From positions 62,001 through 126,000 of IMG/VR virus record IMGVR_UViG_3300035698_022389: DNA of 64,000 nucleotides. One strand, given 5' to 3'. Source of the stretch: a virus. Positions 1 through 7,063 of the stretch are shown in pieces. Within the stretch, counting starts at the first letter, position 1. The number at the start of each line of letters is the position of its first letter. The notes beneath the pieces are model-generated. The model worked only from the letters and a program-made list of their open reading frames with translations, was not told the origin of the DNA and searched no databases. The translations under genes were made by a program, and so were the position numbers.

Positions 1-39
1 GCAGCTGGCCAAGGCGTTTTTGCCGTTGGTGCTACTTAA
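1..39 (+). CDS. C-terminal end of an upstream gene (partial), possibly tail tube
   Basis: The first 39 bases read in frame 1 as AAGQGVFAVGAT followed by TAA. The other two forward frames stay open past this point but run into the non-coding-looking spacer. Codon choice resembles the neighbouring genes. In contractile-tailed phages the gene upstream of the chaperones and tape measure is usually the tail tube or sheath, so a tube protein is a reasonable guess from position only. Twelve residues are too few to identify the protein. Confidence 0.5.
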   Translation, partial: AAGQGVFAVGAT

Positions 40-265
40 TCCAGGCTTTCCTTGATTGCTTGGGTAAAGTACAGGTAAACCTGGGATACAACCCAGCAGC
101 CTGTTAAGACAAACAGATGGACAGATGGACAACAACTTGAGCTTTTTTCCCTCCTTCTTTTTTTGGGGGTGGTCTGACTTACCTATTGAAACTAACAGAC
201 AAGCTCAAACTTGTGCTATCCAGGGCTGCGAGGTTGTTTCCTTTAACAGAAAGGGAATAACGATA
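40..265. other. 226-bp spacer with a hairpin, short tandem repeat and polypyrimidine tract
   Basis: No gene is supported here. Three structures can be seen. A two-step hairpin at 71-104 pairs ACAGG with CCTGT outside and CTGGG (81-85) with CCCAG (92-96) inside; no T-run follows it, so it is not a standard intrinsic terminator. ACAGATGG is repeated in tandem at 113-128. An uninterrupted 23-nt pyrimidine run at 142-164 is followed by five G. TTGAGCTT (about 137-144) can pair with AAGCTCAA about 60 nt downstream. I see no convincing -10/-35 pair or T4-like late promoter. As the longest spacer before the tail genes this is a plausible site for transcription control, but that is inference. Confidence 0.4.
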
Positions 266-1600
266 ATGGAACAAATTACACTTGACGCTCTGGAGAGTGC
301 TCTTGCCCCTATCGAAGCCATCGGTAAAAGTGAGATAACTTTCGACGTTCTGGGGACGAAATCAAACCCTGGTACACCCGTCACACTACGAATTCTTCTC
401 CCTGAAGAAGAGATTATAGCTCAGAGATATGCTTCTGAAGCTTTGGCAGATACCAACGAAAAGAAAACTCATGATGCCTTAGAGTATCTGGAGCGTTTCA
501 AGGTTGGTATCTTGTCGTATTCTATCGTGGCTGTCGGCTCCCTTGATTTCCATGATGTAGATTACATTGCCACAGGGGAAATTCTGGAGAACGGCCAAGC
601 TGTCAAAGAACCCAAACATTTGGCCATGAGAAAACTCCTTTTCCGATGGACTCAAGATATTAGAACTAGGATGCTCAACAAATACAATGAGTTACTGCTC
701 AAAGTGGAGTTGAAGTCCGAGAAAGCTATTGTTTTCGACCCTGTAGACCTGGCAACAGAGATTGAACGGGTTGAGAAACGGCTGGGAGAATTGAAGAAGG
801 CTCAGGAGAAAGATAGCAGTATTACTACTTCGGCTATCCATGATCAAGTGAAAGAGATTGCAGAGCTTGATAAAGCAGATAGTCGAGACCGTAGGGCTGC
901 CGTTGATGCAATGGCCTCAAAACGGGCTGGTGTCGCCCCACAGGTAGATGAAGATGTAGCTTTACCTGAAAATGTGGATGCCTCTCCTGCACTGGGTCCC
1001 CAACGAACAGAATCAGTTGAGTTGAAGCCTGCTGTCTTCCATGAAGCAGCCACCCCACCTCCTGAGCGAGCGGTGGAGCAACAAGTAGTTCCAACACCAC
1101 CTATCACTCAGGAAGCGCCCCAAACACAGCCTGTTGAGAATACAGAACCTCCATTACCTGTATGGGAGGATGACTCTTTCGTGGATGCCAGTGATGTTGA
1201 TGGGATGAAGGCTGCTGTTCATGCTGAAAACCAGAGACTTTTGGCAGCTAGACGTGGGCAAGTTCCTCCTGACCAAGGAGCTTTAAATACCATGAGGGCA
1301 GAGCAAGCTGCCAAAGGCCAGCCTGTGATGCGTCCTGGTGTACAACCTCCTCATATTGGAGCTAAGGCCGTAGCAGATGGATTAGAGTCCGAAGAAACCC
1401 AGATTCTGGATGCTTCACGGAAAGCTCTGAAAGAATCCTCTGGTAAAATAGGTGATACAGATGTTTATCGTCAGCCCGTTGAAATTTTGGATAGAATGGA
1501 GCCAACCAAACCTGCTCCACAGCAACCGGCAGTTTTGAATAGTGGCCCTGCAACTCAATCTGTCAACCCGAGGTTCCAACCTGTTAATCGAAAGCCATAG
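266..1600 (+). CDS. putative tail assembly chaperone
   Basis: A 444-aa protein directly upstream of a second chaperone-like gene and the tape measure, the position tail assembly chaperones occupy in long-tailed phages. Residues about 1-170 look folded, with a beta-rich start (KSEITFDVLG, VTLRILLPEEE) then helices. Residues about 200-260 are charged and helical. The C-terminal 200 residues are rich in Pro, Gln, Glu and Ala and are probably disordered. The start is placed at ATG 266 because AAAGGGAA lies just upstream. An earlier in-frame ATG at 125 has no ribosome binding site and would translate the polypyrimidine tract into an odd Phe/Trp-rich leader. The gene ends in TAG and the next gene continues in the same reading frame after it. 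The chaperone role is inferred from position and overall look, not from a diagnostic motif. Confidence 0.6.
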   Translation: MEQITLDALESALAPIEAIGKSEITFDVLGTKSNPGTPVTLRILLPEEEIIAQRYASEALADTNEKKTHDALEYLERFKVGILSYSIVAVGSLDFHDVDYIATGEILENGQAVKEPKHLAMRKLLFRWTQDIRTRMLNKYNELLLKVELKSEKAIVFDPVDLATEIERVEKRLGELKKAQEKDSSITTSAIHDQVKEIAELDKADSRDRRAAVDAMASKRAGVAPQVDEDVALPENVDASPALGPQRTESVELKPAVFHEAATPPPERAVEQQVVPTPPITQEAPQTQPVENTEPPLPVWEDDSFVDASDVDGMKAAVHAENQRLLAARRGQVPPDQGALNTMRAEQAAKGQPVMRPGVQPPHIGAKAVADGLESEETQILDASRKALKESSGKIGDTDVYRQPVEILDRMEPTKPAPQQPAVLNSGPATQSVNPRFQPVNRKP

Positions 1601-1603
1601 CCT

Positions 1604-2767
1604 ATGGGAATGTTGCCGACGACAACTCCCGAGCAACGGGCAGCGTTCTATGAGGACGTTGAAGATTTCACCAGTGTGGGATTTATATCTCATTCATTGA
1701 GTCTTGCAGGTGCTCGTTTGTCATTTCGGTCTTTGTCTGCTGGAGATTTGTTTTTAATTAGAACCCATGGTGATGACGAGGATTGGCAGGCATGGATGGT
1801 AGCTTCTTCTATCTGGATGGTGGATGGTTTCAGCCTTCTGGGAGAAACTAATTCTCCATATCATATCCATAAAATGTTGAAAGACATACCTCGGTCAACA
1901 ATGGCTATTTTGTTCAGTATTGTTAAGGGGTTGTTTTCTCGGCAGGATCAAGCTATCGGAGCAGTTGAGGCATATTGTTATGAAAATGCTTCACGTTTTC
2001 GGTGGAAAGCCACTAAAGGATCCTCTATAGGGACTACTTCTGGGATTCAGGGCACCAGCAGGTTCGGGCTGAACTCTGTGATGCAGATGTGGCGGTTTTT
2101 TAATGAGGTTGAGGATAAACGGAGTTTTGATGAAGCTCAATGGGATGGTTTCAAGCTGTCTGCTTCAGCCTCGTCTCCTAAAGGGGTTGAGAAAATTGAT
2201 AAACATGATAGGAGTAGACGTGAACGAGAGGAAAATCGGCGACAGGATGTTCTTGACCGATTTTACTATATTAGAAAAGGAGTTTTGTCTTCAGAGTCGA
2301 AGCCAACAGACACTGAATCTATTGGCATTCGTGCCAAATCTTATGATGACTTGGAGGGTGAGATGCAACGTTGGGTTAGTGGGGATGAGGATTTCCATGA
2401 TAAGATTGTCAGTAGCTACAAGAATTCAATCACTTCTCGATATGATCGGGAACAAGATGACAGAGCAGCCCGACGAGAAATGTTGCAGAAAAAATACGAG
2501 GAAATGGAGTTGGATACGAAGCCCCAGCCTTTGGTTGGTTATACGTTGGACCAATTGGAGCATGTTGTGAAAAGTCGAAAGCCAGGTGTGGCTCATCTTT
2601 ATCATGATACTCAAGGAACTCAGGAGAAGTTATATCAACGTCATTTGAAATTAGCAGAAAAAGGGTTATTGGAAGCTGAAGATGGCCAGCTAAAAGCCCC
2701 AAATGTGAATCCTGAACTGATGGAGTTAATCACCAAACGTCAGGTTCCATATAAGTCAGAGGATTAA
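1604..2767 (+). CDS. putative second tail assembly chaperone or tape-measure-associated protein
   Basis: A 387-aa protein lying between the first chaperone-like gene and the tape measure. Residues about 1-140 look folded and are hydrophobic in places (MVASSIWMVDGF, STMAILFSIVKGLFSRQ). From about residue 185 the protein is highly charged, helical and Arg/Glu-rich. It is in the same frame as the preceding gene, separated only by TAG and one codon, and no Shine-Dalgarno sequence precedes ATG 1604 or the alternative ATG 1610. Translation may therefore depend on reinitiation or stop-codon readthrough. Several other genes in this window also have weak ribosome sites, so that alone proves little. 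The role is inferred from synteny; the family is not certain. Confidence 0.55.
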   Translation: MGMLPTTTPEQRAAFYEDVEDFTSVGFISHSLSLAGARLSFRSLSAGDLFLIRTHGDDEDWQAWMVASSIWMVDGFSLLGETNSPYHIHKMLKDIPRSTMAILFSIVKGLFSRQDQAIGAVEAYCYENASRFRWKATKGSSIGTTSGIQGTSRFGLNSVMQMWRFFNEVEDKRSFDEAQWDGFKLSASASSPKGVEKIDKHDRSRREREENRRQDVLDRFYYIRKGVLSSESKPTDTESIGIRAKSYDDLEGEMQRWVSGDEDFHDKIVSSYKNSITSRYDREQDDRAARREMLQKKYEEMELDTKPQPLVGYTLDQLEHVVKSRKPGVAHLYHDTQGTQEKLYQRHLKLAEKGLLEAEDGQLKAPNVNPELMELITKRQVPYKSED

Positions 2768-2770
2768 ATC

Positions 2771-5700
2771 ATGGACATTCGTTCATCCATCTTGAGTTTT
2801 GGTACACAAGTCGACACGACGGCAATGACTAAATCCATCACAACGATAAAGAATCAGATGGAGAATAATGTTAGGGATGCTTTTTCAACAGGTATGAAAC
2901 AAGGCTTGTCTTTGAAGCATATGGATGCTGTACGTAAAAAGATGACTGACACCTCTAAGGAAATTAGCGACATACAGGAAAGGATTCGTCGAGAAACCTA
3001 TAAGATGAATTCCACCAGTGCTTCAGATGCCATGAAGTCCGCAGCAGCTGTTAACAAAGAAATGTTAGAAGGACAATTACAGAATCAAGCTCAGGCTTTG
3101 GGTGCGGATACAGATAGAATAGCCAATCTTTCCAATAAACTTGAACAGATGCAGACGGATGATTCCAAACATTGGATGGCTATGACGGGTAAATCTGTTG
3201 AAACTTTCGGTGAGGGAATGCATTCTGTCTTTTCAGACATCACGTCTAAGGATGTAACCTCCATTTTTGGTGTTATTCAGAAAGGTGCAGCCAAACTTCA
3301 ACAGATACAGGCCAAGGCTGTAGCTTCGAAAGAAGCTGGGGGTAGTGGGGGAATGGCCAAGATTGCAGGAGTCCTGTCAAAACTAGGTCCAACATTGGTA
3401 GCTATTGGGGCAATAGCAGCTGGATTTGCAGCAGTTGTCAAATTGATTATAGATGTGGATGCTCAAGCTAAAGACTTGCATCGAACTTTAATGGAGAGTG
3501 GGGTTTCTGTAGGTGATATAGATGGGGGGGCAAGAGATTTAGAGAAATCTCTTAGGGATGTTCGAGAGATGGCCGTAGATGTCAGTAATAATATGGATTG
3601 GGGGACTCAGGCAGAGGATCAAATAAAGATTATTGGGGCCTGGAATGAAGCAGGTTATACCATGAAAGAAATGGTAGGTACCTTGGATAAGGGTGAGAAA
3701 AGTATGAATGCTTACCAGAAAGCTACTTCTGCTGCTTTGACTTATTCAAAATTGTTAGGTGAGTCATCAGATAAGGTAGCCCAGGATATGACGGGCATGA
3801 TGGAGCAGTTGGGTATGTCCCTGGCAGGTGTAAAAGAAAACTTTGCTATGATTTATGATGCTGCCCAGATGAGTGGGTTCGGAACCAAACGCTTTTTCGG
3901 GATGGTTCTTCAAGCTACTACAGGGATGGGCATGTATAATGTTCGTCTTGAACAGACAGCAGCAATGCTTCTCAACTTGAACAAGATTCTTGGAACTAAA
4001 TTTGGTGCTGAGTTTTTCCAGAAACTGACAGGTCAATTCTCAGGGGATAGTGCCCAAGAAGGCATGAAGAAAATTATGTTACGGGGTGGGGATGCAGTAT
4101 CCGCTGCATTAAAAAGCCAAGCAGAATATACTGCTGACGGTGTAATGAATGTGTTTAAATCCAACTTTAAGGGTGACTTTGCTACAGGGTTGAAAAGTAT
4201 ATTTGGAGATGAAGGGTCAGAACTAGCAGCACAACTTTCTGATGCTGATACACGAGGTGAAGGGATTAGTGCCCTTGTAGCCACTTTGGGGGGGATGAGC
4301 TCTAAAGACCAAAGCGCCCTTTTTGTAAGAACTCAGAAAGAGGTTGGTGATGATGCTGCTCGACAACTTCAGCAATTATTCGTTCAGGTAAATGGTATCA
4401 GTGGTTCTATGGGAGAGCAGATGAATGCTTTGAGAGCTATGGGTCCAGGTGGTGTTTTGGTAGATAACATGTCTAGGATGCTTGATGTAACAGGTGCTAA
4501 AAGTATGGCCGAATTATCATCGAAATTGGGTGCAATAAGTCAAGTAACGCTTGAAAGTCTGCATGGGATAGATTCGACAATGAGAGATCAAATGACAGCA
4601 TTGGCAGTGTCTACTGGTGGTCAATGGAATGATATGAAAAAACTTCAAGAGAGGATGGGAACGTCCGAATTTGAGGGAAAAGAAGGACAAGCTAAATTAT
4701 TAGCTGAACAGACGGAACAAATAAAACATTGGGGGGCTACTGCAATAGATACCAATACTATTAGTCATGCAAAATTAGATGAGAATAATAAAGTGTTAGA
4801 AACTGGTTTCAAAAAATTGGAGAATGAAAAAGATTTACTGATGGGGCGTGTAAAAGCTGATGCCAATATGGCTAAAACCATGTCTGAACAAGAAGCATTA
4901 GCTAAAATGACAGCAGCAGCCACTACAGATATGAGTGCCTACTTAGAGATGGGTGTTAAGTATTTTCTGAATGGTATTTATAGTACTACTCAGAGTATTT
5001 TAGGGGCAATAACGGGTAAAGATTTAGAACCCGATGAAGTAATAGCAAGGGACAAGGCTCTAGATACTCAGCAGAAGGTTTCCGCTGGTTTAAGGGATCA
5101 GTTAGGTAAAAAAACAAACCAAATCAATGCAGCTAAACTAAAGATGGAACAAGTTGGTGGTCCCGAAAGAAAAGTATTGAAGGAACAGTTAAAGGTTTTA
5201 GTGTCTCAAAAAATTAATGCAGAAAAACAATTGAAAGTAAGTCAGGCTCAGGAAAGTGCTATTCTAAAAATAACGGGTGGGGGGTGGCTTGCTTTTGATA
5301 AAACTACATCTGATTTTGGGAGTGAAGCACGGGAGAGTGTGGCTAAAGATCAATTTGGGCGTACTGAAGGAATGGCTAAGGAGCAATTTGGGGGGCAGGG
5401 TTTTTACAATAAGGTGTCCCGTCCTATAACTTTTAATAATAGCAAAGTTAGACAAAAATTACAGGAAACTAACCCAGAAGAACTTAAAGCATTATTAAAA
5501 CTGGAAGAGGAGGGTCTTGATATTACAAAAGATCTTGCAACTCTGGCTAATGCTGGTTATCAGAAACAAATAGCTTTTCAAAAAACACTATCCCATCAAG
5601 AGGGCCTAGATGCTGATACACGCCAGAAAAACAAAATTGCAGCTGACGAAGGTTCTACATCTAAAATAAATGCTAAAGATAATGCAAAAGCAATGCAAGA

Positions 5701-6058
5701 TGAGGTATTAAGGAACTTAATTCAAGATAAGCTCGGTGTATCTGTATCTGATAGGATGCTTCGAGAAGTAAGAGGAGGAACATCTGAGGATTTGAAGGGA
5801 AAAGCACGAGATGATCTCATGCATAAGTTTAGGAATCCTCACGGAAGTGTTGAAACTCCTAATGATTTTATTTTGACTACTGGTGGGAGACTTATCAAAC
5901 CTAACTCGAAAGATACTATTGTAGGTTCTAAACCTGGTGGCCCTCTTGACCGATCAAGGGGGAAAGCTACTTCTATTATCAACAATTACTATCTCCCGAA
6001 TGATGCTAATCAAAATTTGATGACAATTACGAAAGCTCAGAAAGCAGGGATGATATAA
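2771..6058 (+). CDS. tail tape measure protein
   Basis: A 1095-aa, mostly alpha-helical protein rich in Ala, Lys, Gln, Met and Glu, with long coiled-coil-prone stretches near the N-terminus (about 10-130). A strongly hydrophobic segment lies at about residues 196-232 (LVAIGAIAAGFAAVVKLII), and a second helical region at about 750-900. A long helical protein with one or two hydrophobic segments, placed right after the chaperones, is the hallmark of the tape measure that sets tail length and threads through the tube. At the rule of thumb of about 0.15 nm per residue it predicts a tail of roughly 160 nm. No lysozyme or peptidase motif is evident. GAGG precedes the ATG at an 8-9 base spacing. The second half is more AT-rich than the first. 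Confidence 0.85.
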   Translation: MDIRSSILSFGTQVDTTAMTKSITTIKNQMENNVRDAFSTGMKQGLSLKHMDAVRKKMTDTSKEISDIQERIRRETYKMNSTSASDAMKSAAAVNKEMLEGQLQNQAQALGADTDRIANLSNKLEQMQTDDSKHWMAMTGKSVETFGEGMHSVFSDITSKDVTSIFGVIQKGAAKLQQIQAKAVASKEAGGSGGMAKIAGVLSKLGPTLVAIGAIAAGFAAVVKLIIDVDAQAKDLHRTLMESGVSVGDIDGGARDLEKSLRDVREMAVDVSNNMDWGTQAEDQIKIIGAWNEAGYTMKEMVGTLDKGEKSMNAYQKATSAALTYSKLLGESSDKVAQDMTGMMEQLGMSLAGVKENFAMIYDAAQMSGFGTKRFFGMVLQATTGMGMYNVRLEQTAAMLLNLNKILGTKFGAEFFQKLTGQFSGDSAQEGMKKIMLRGGDAVSAALKSQAEYTADGVMNVFKSNFKGDFATGLKSIFGDEGSELAAQLSDADTRGEGISALVATLGGMSSKDQSALFVRTQKEVGDDAARQLQQLFVQVNGISGSMGEQMNALRAMGPGGVLVDNMSRMLDVTGAKSMAELSSKLGAISQVTLESLHGIDSTMRDQMTALAVSTGGQWNDMKKLQERMGTSEFEGKEGQAKLLAEQTEQIKHWGATAIDTNTISHAKLDENNKVLETGFKKLENEKDLLMGRVKADANMAKTMSEQEALAKMTAAATTDMSAYLEMGVKYFLNGIYSTTQSILGAITGKDLEPDEVIARDKALDTQQKVSAGLRDQLGKKTNQINAAKLKMEQVGGPERKVLKEQLKVLVSQKINAEKQLKVSQAQESAILKITGGGWLAFDKTTSDFGSEARESVAKDQFGRTEGMAKEQFGGQGFYNKVSRPITFNNSKVRQKLQETNPEELKALLKLEEEGLDITKDLATLANAGYQKQIAFQKTLSHQEGLDADTRQKNKIAADEGSTSKINAKDNAKAMQDEVLRNLIQDKLGVSVSDRMLREVRGGTSEDLKGKARDDLMHKFRNPHGSVETPNDFILTTGGRLIKPNSKDTIVGSKPGGPLDRSRGKATSIINNYYLPNDANQNLMTITKAQKAGMI

Positions 6059-6061
6059 CCA

Positions 6062-6775
6062 ATGGCCGACAGACCTCCAATTTTCCGATCATCTTTCATG
6101 TCACCAGATGATGGTTTTGATGAGAACCTTGGGAAAAAACCTGTTGTTTTCGACATCCTTGCTACTGATAAGGAAACCAGTATTCTCCCTGATAACATGA
6201 AGTTGGTTCTGCATGTGAATCCAGAATCAATGGCCATTAATTATGCCAAAATAATAGAACGGATTCCAACCAAAGGTGGCTTCGTCGAACAGCACTTTGG
6301 GGAGGGTTTAGATTCCTTGGAGTTTAATATAGCCACTGGTGGATTCATGCGTTTGTATTCAGGTCTGTCAAATATTACAGGTGGCCAAGGAGCCCTTGAT
6401 GTTGAAGGAACCCGTCGGGAGTCCATTGCTTACGATAAATATTTGGATGTGTTGGCATTGTTTCATAACAATGGCTCTGTTTATGATATCACGGGAAAAA
6501 TTGTGTTTCAGGGATTTATCAGTGTTACGTTTTACGGGGGTATTTACTTAGGAGTATTCAATGATTTCACGGTATCTGAGTCTGCTGATAAGCCTTATCA
6601 GTTTACGATGACAACAAGTTTTACGATTCAATCCGAGATGGTTAGGATACGGACGGATATGACCTACCAAATCCAGGATTCTCTAAGTAGTGAGTCTGGA
6701 ATAGATGCCCCGGATCTCTTGAATCCAGATTATTTGGATTTAGGTCGTCGGGTAGGCAAAAGGGATTGGATTTAG
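6062..6775 (+). CDS. tail tube/baseplate-associated protein, paralogue of the 7064 gene
   Basis: A 237-aa protein. Residues about 48-205 carry a pattern shared with the next gene: a HVNPESMAINYAK-type strand, a GG..E..FGE turn, a helix ending FHNNGSVYD, then a strand series FQGFISVTFYGGIYLGVF and a tail of F.M...FTIQS. Such proteins sit at the tube-baseplate junction in contractile systems (tube-initiator or LysM-linked type), which fits the position after the tape measure; the exact role is inferred. The 3' end is altered by a perfect 32-bp tandem duplication. The present reading ends GKRDWI-TAG, whereas removing one copy gives GKRDLK-TAA, so only the last two residues changed. The ribosome site is weak. 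Confidence 0.6.
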   Translation: MADRPPIFRSSFMSPDDGFDENLGKKPVVFDILATDKETSILPDNMKLVLHVNPESMAINYAKIIERIPTKGGFVEQHFGEGLDSLEFNIATGGFMRLYSGLSNITGGQGALDVEGTRRESIAYDKYLDVLALFHNNGSVYDITGKIVFQGFISVTFYGGIYLGVFNDFTVSESADKPYQFTMTTSFTIQSEMVRIRTDMTYQIQDSLSSESGIDAPDLLNPDYLDLGRRVGKRDWI

Positions 6776-6797
6776 GTCGTCGGGTAGGCAAAAGGGA
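6734..6797 (+). repeat. perfect 32-bp tandem duplication at the 3' end of the 6062 gene
   Basis: Bases 6734-6765 are repeated exactly at 6766-6797, and two further bases (TT) match. The unit begins TTGGATTTAGGTCGTCGG. Because 32 is not a multiple of three, the second copy is read out of frame and supplies the TAG stop at 6773-6775. Collapsing the repeat restores an open end GAT TTG AAA TAA. The repeat abuts the gap that holds the transposon remnant, which suggests, without proving, that the two events are linked. Confidence 0.95.
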
Positions 6798-6823
6798 TTT
6801 GAAATAATTTAACATAATTATAA

Positions 6824-7015
6824 CTTAGTAAGGCACATAAAAGTGGGTTAAAGATGGATCGTGATTTAAATGTTGCAATTAATTTAAAACAACTCGCTGA
6901 AAGTCATTCAGAGAGTATAAATGCTTGTGGAGATGAAAGTTCTGGTCAGTGCGTTGCCCTTTGGGCAAGCAAGGACGAAACTATTATCTATGAAGCAAGA
7001 AATGGCCATTGTTAA
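6824..7015 (+). pseudogene. tnpB: C-terminal remnant of a TnpB-family RNA-guided nuclease
   Basis: From ATG 6854 the frame reads DRDLNVAINL, the RuvC III / zinc-ribbon exit motif typical of TnpB (consensus DRD.NAAIN), which carries a catalytic aspartate. About 15 residues later comes NACGDESSG, matching the ACG(D/E) tail seen near the end of many TnpB proteins, and the fragment ends ..YEARNGHC and TAA. Upstream in the same frame HKSGLKM precedes DRD; the usual zinc-ribbon cysteine appears changed to Ser (AGT), and a stop lies at 6821-6823. RuvC I, RuvC II and the rest of the roughly 400-residue protein are absent, so no nuclease can be made here. A freestanding 53-codon peptide from 6854 is possible, but no ribosome binding site is evident. 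Confidence 0.75.
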
Positions 7016-7029
7016 CCAGTAGGGTTAAC
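7011..7029 (+). repeat. perfect 7-bp hairpin at the presumed right end of the TnpB remnant
   Basis: GTTAACC (7011-7017) and GGTTAAC (7023-7029) are exact inverted repeats around a 5-nt loop. They overlap the tnpB stop codon. In IS200/IS605 elements subterminal hairpins are recognised by TnpA, and the same 3' region forms the scaffold of the TnpB guide RNA (reRNA/omegaRNA). Position and structure fit such a right end, but the family-specific consensus cannot be checked here. No T-run follows, so a terminator is unlikely. Confidence 0.5.
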
Positions 7030-7063
7030 TGTTCAAGTCCTTTATGACTAAAGTGGTGGTGTT

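Larger units (their letters stand above)
6776..7063. mobile_element. eroded IS200/IS605-type (TnpB) element remnant between two tail genes
   Basis: Neighbouring tail genes here are 2-8 bp apart or overlap, so a 288-bp gap is out of character. It contains the second copy of the 32-bp duplication, an AT-rich stretch with stops in all frames (about 6798-6830), a recognisable 3' fragment of tnpB (6824-7015) and a perfect hairpin (7011-7029) at the position of an element right end. No TnpA transposase and no left end can be seen, so the element would be immobile by itself. Its exact borders cannot be fixed without an empty-site relative. The call rests on the TnpB fragment and the anomalous spacing. 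Confidence 0.6.

Noticed and set aside
125-265. Upstream ATG that would extend the first chaperone-like protein by 47 residues
   Set aside because: No ribosome binding site; the extension translates the polypyrimidine tract into an unnatural Phe/Trp/Ser-rich leader, while ATG 266 has AAAGGGAA upstream.
6776-7063. The 32-bp duplication as a target-site duplication of the transposon
   Set aside because: The copies are directly adjacent and do not flank the remnant, and IS200/IS605 elements do not make target-site duplications.
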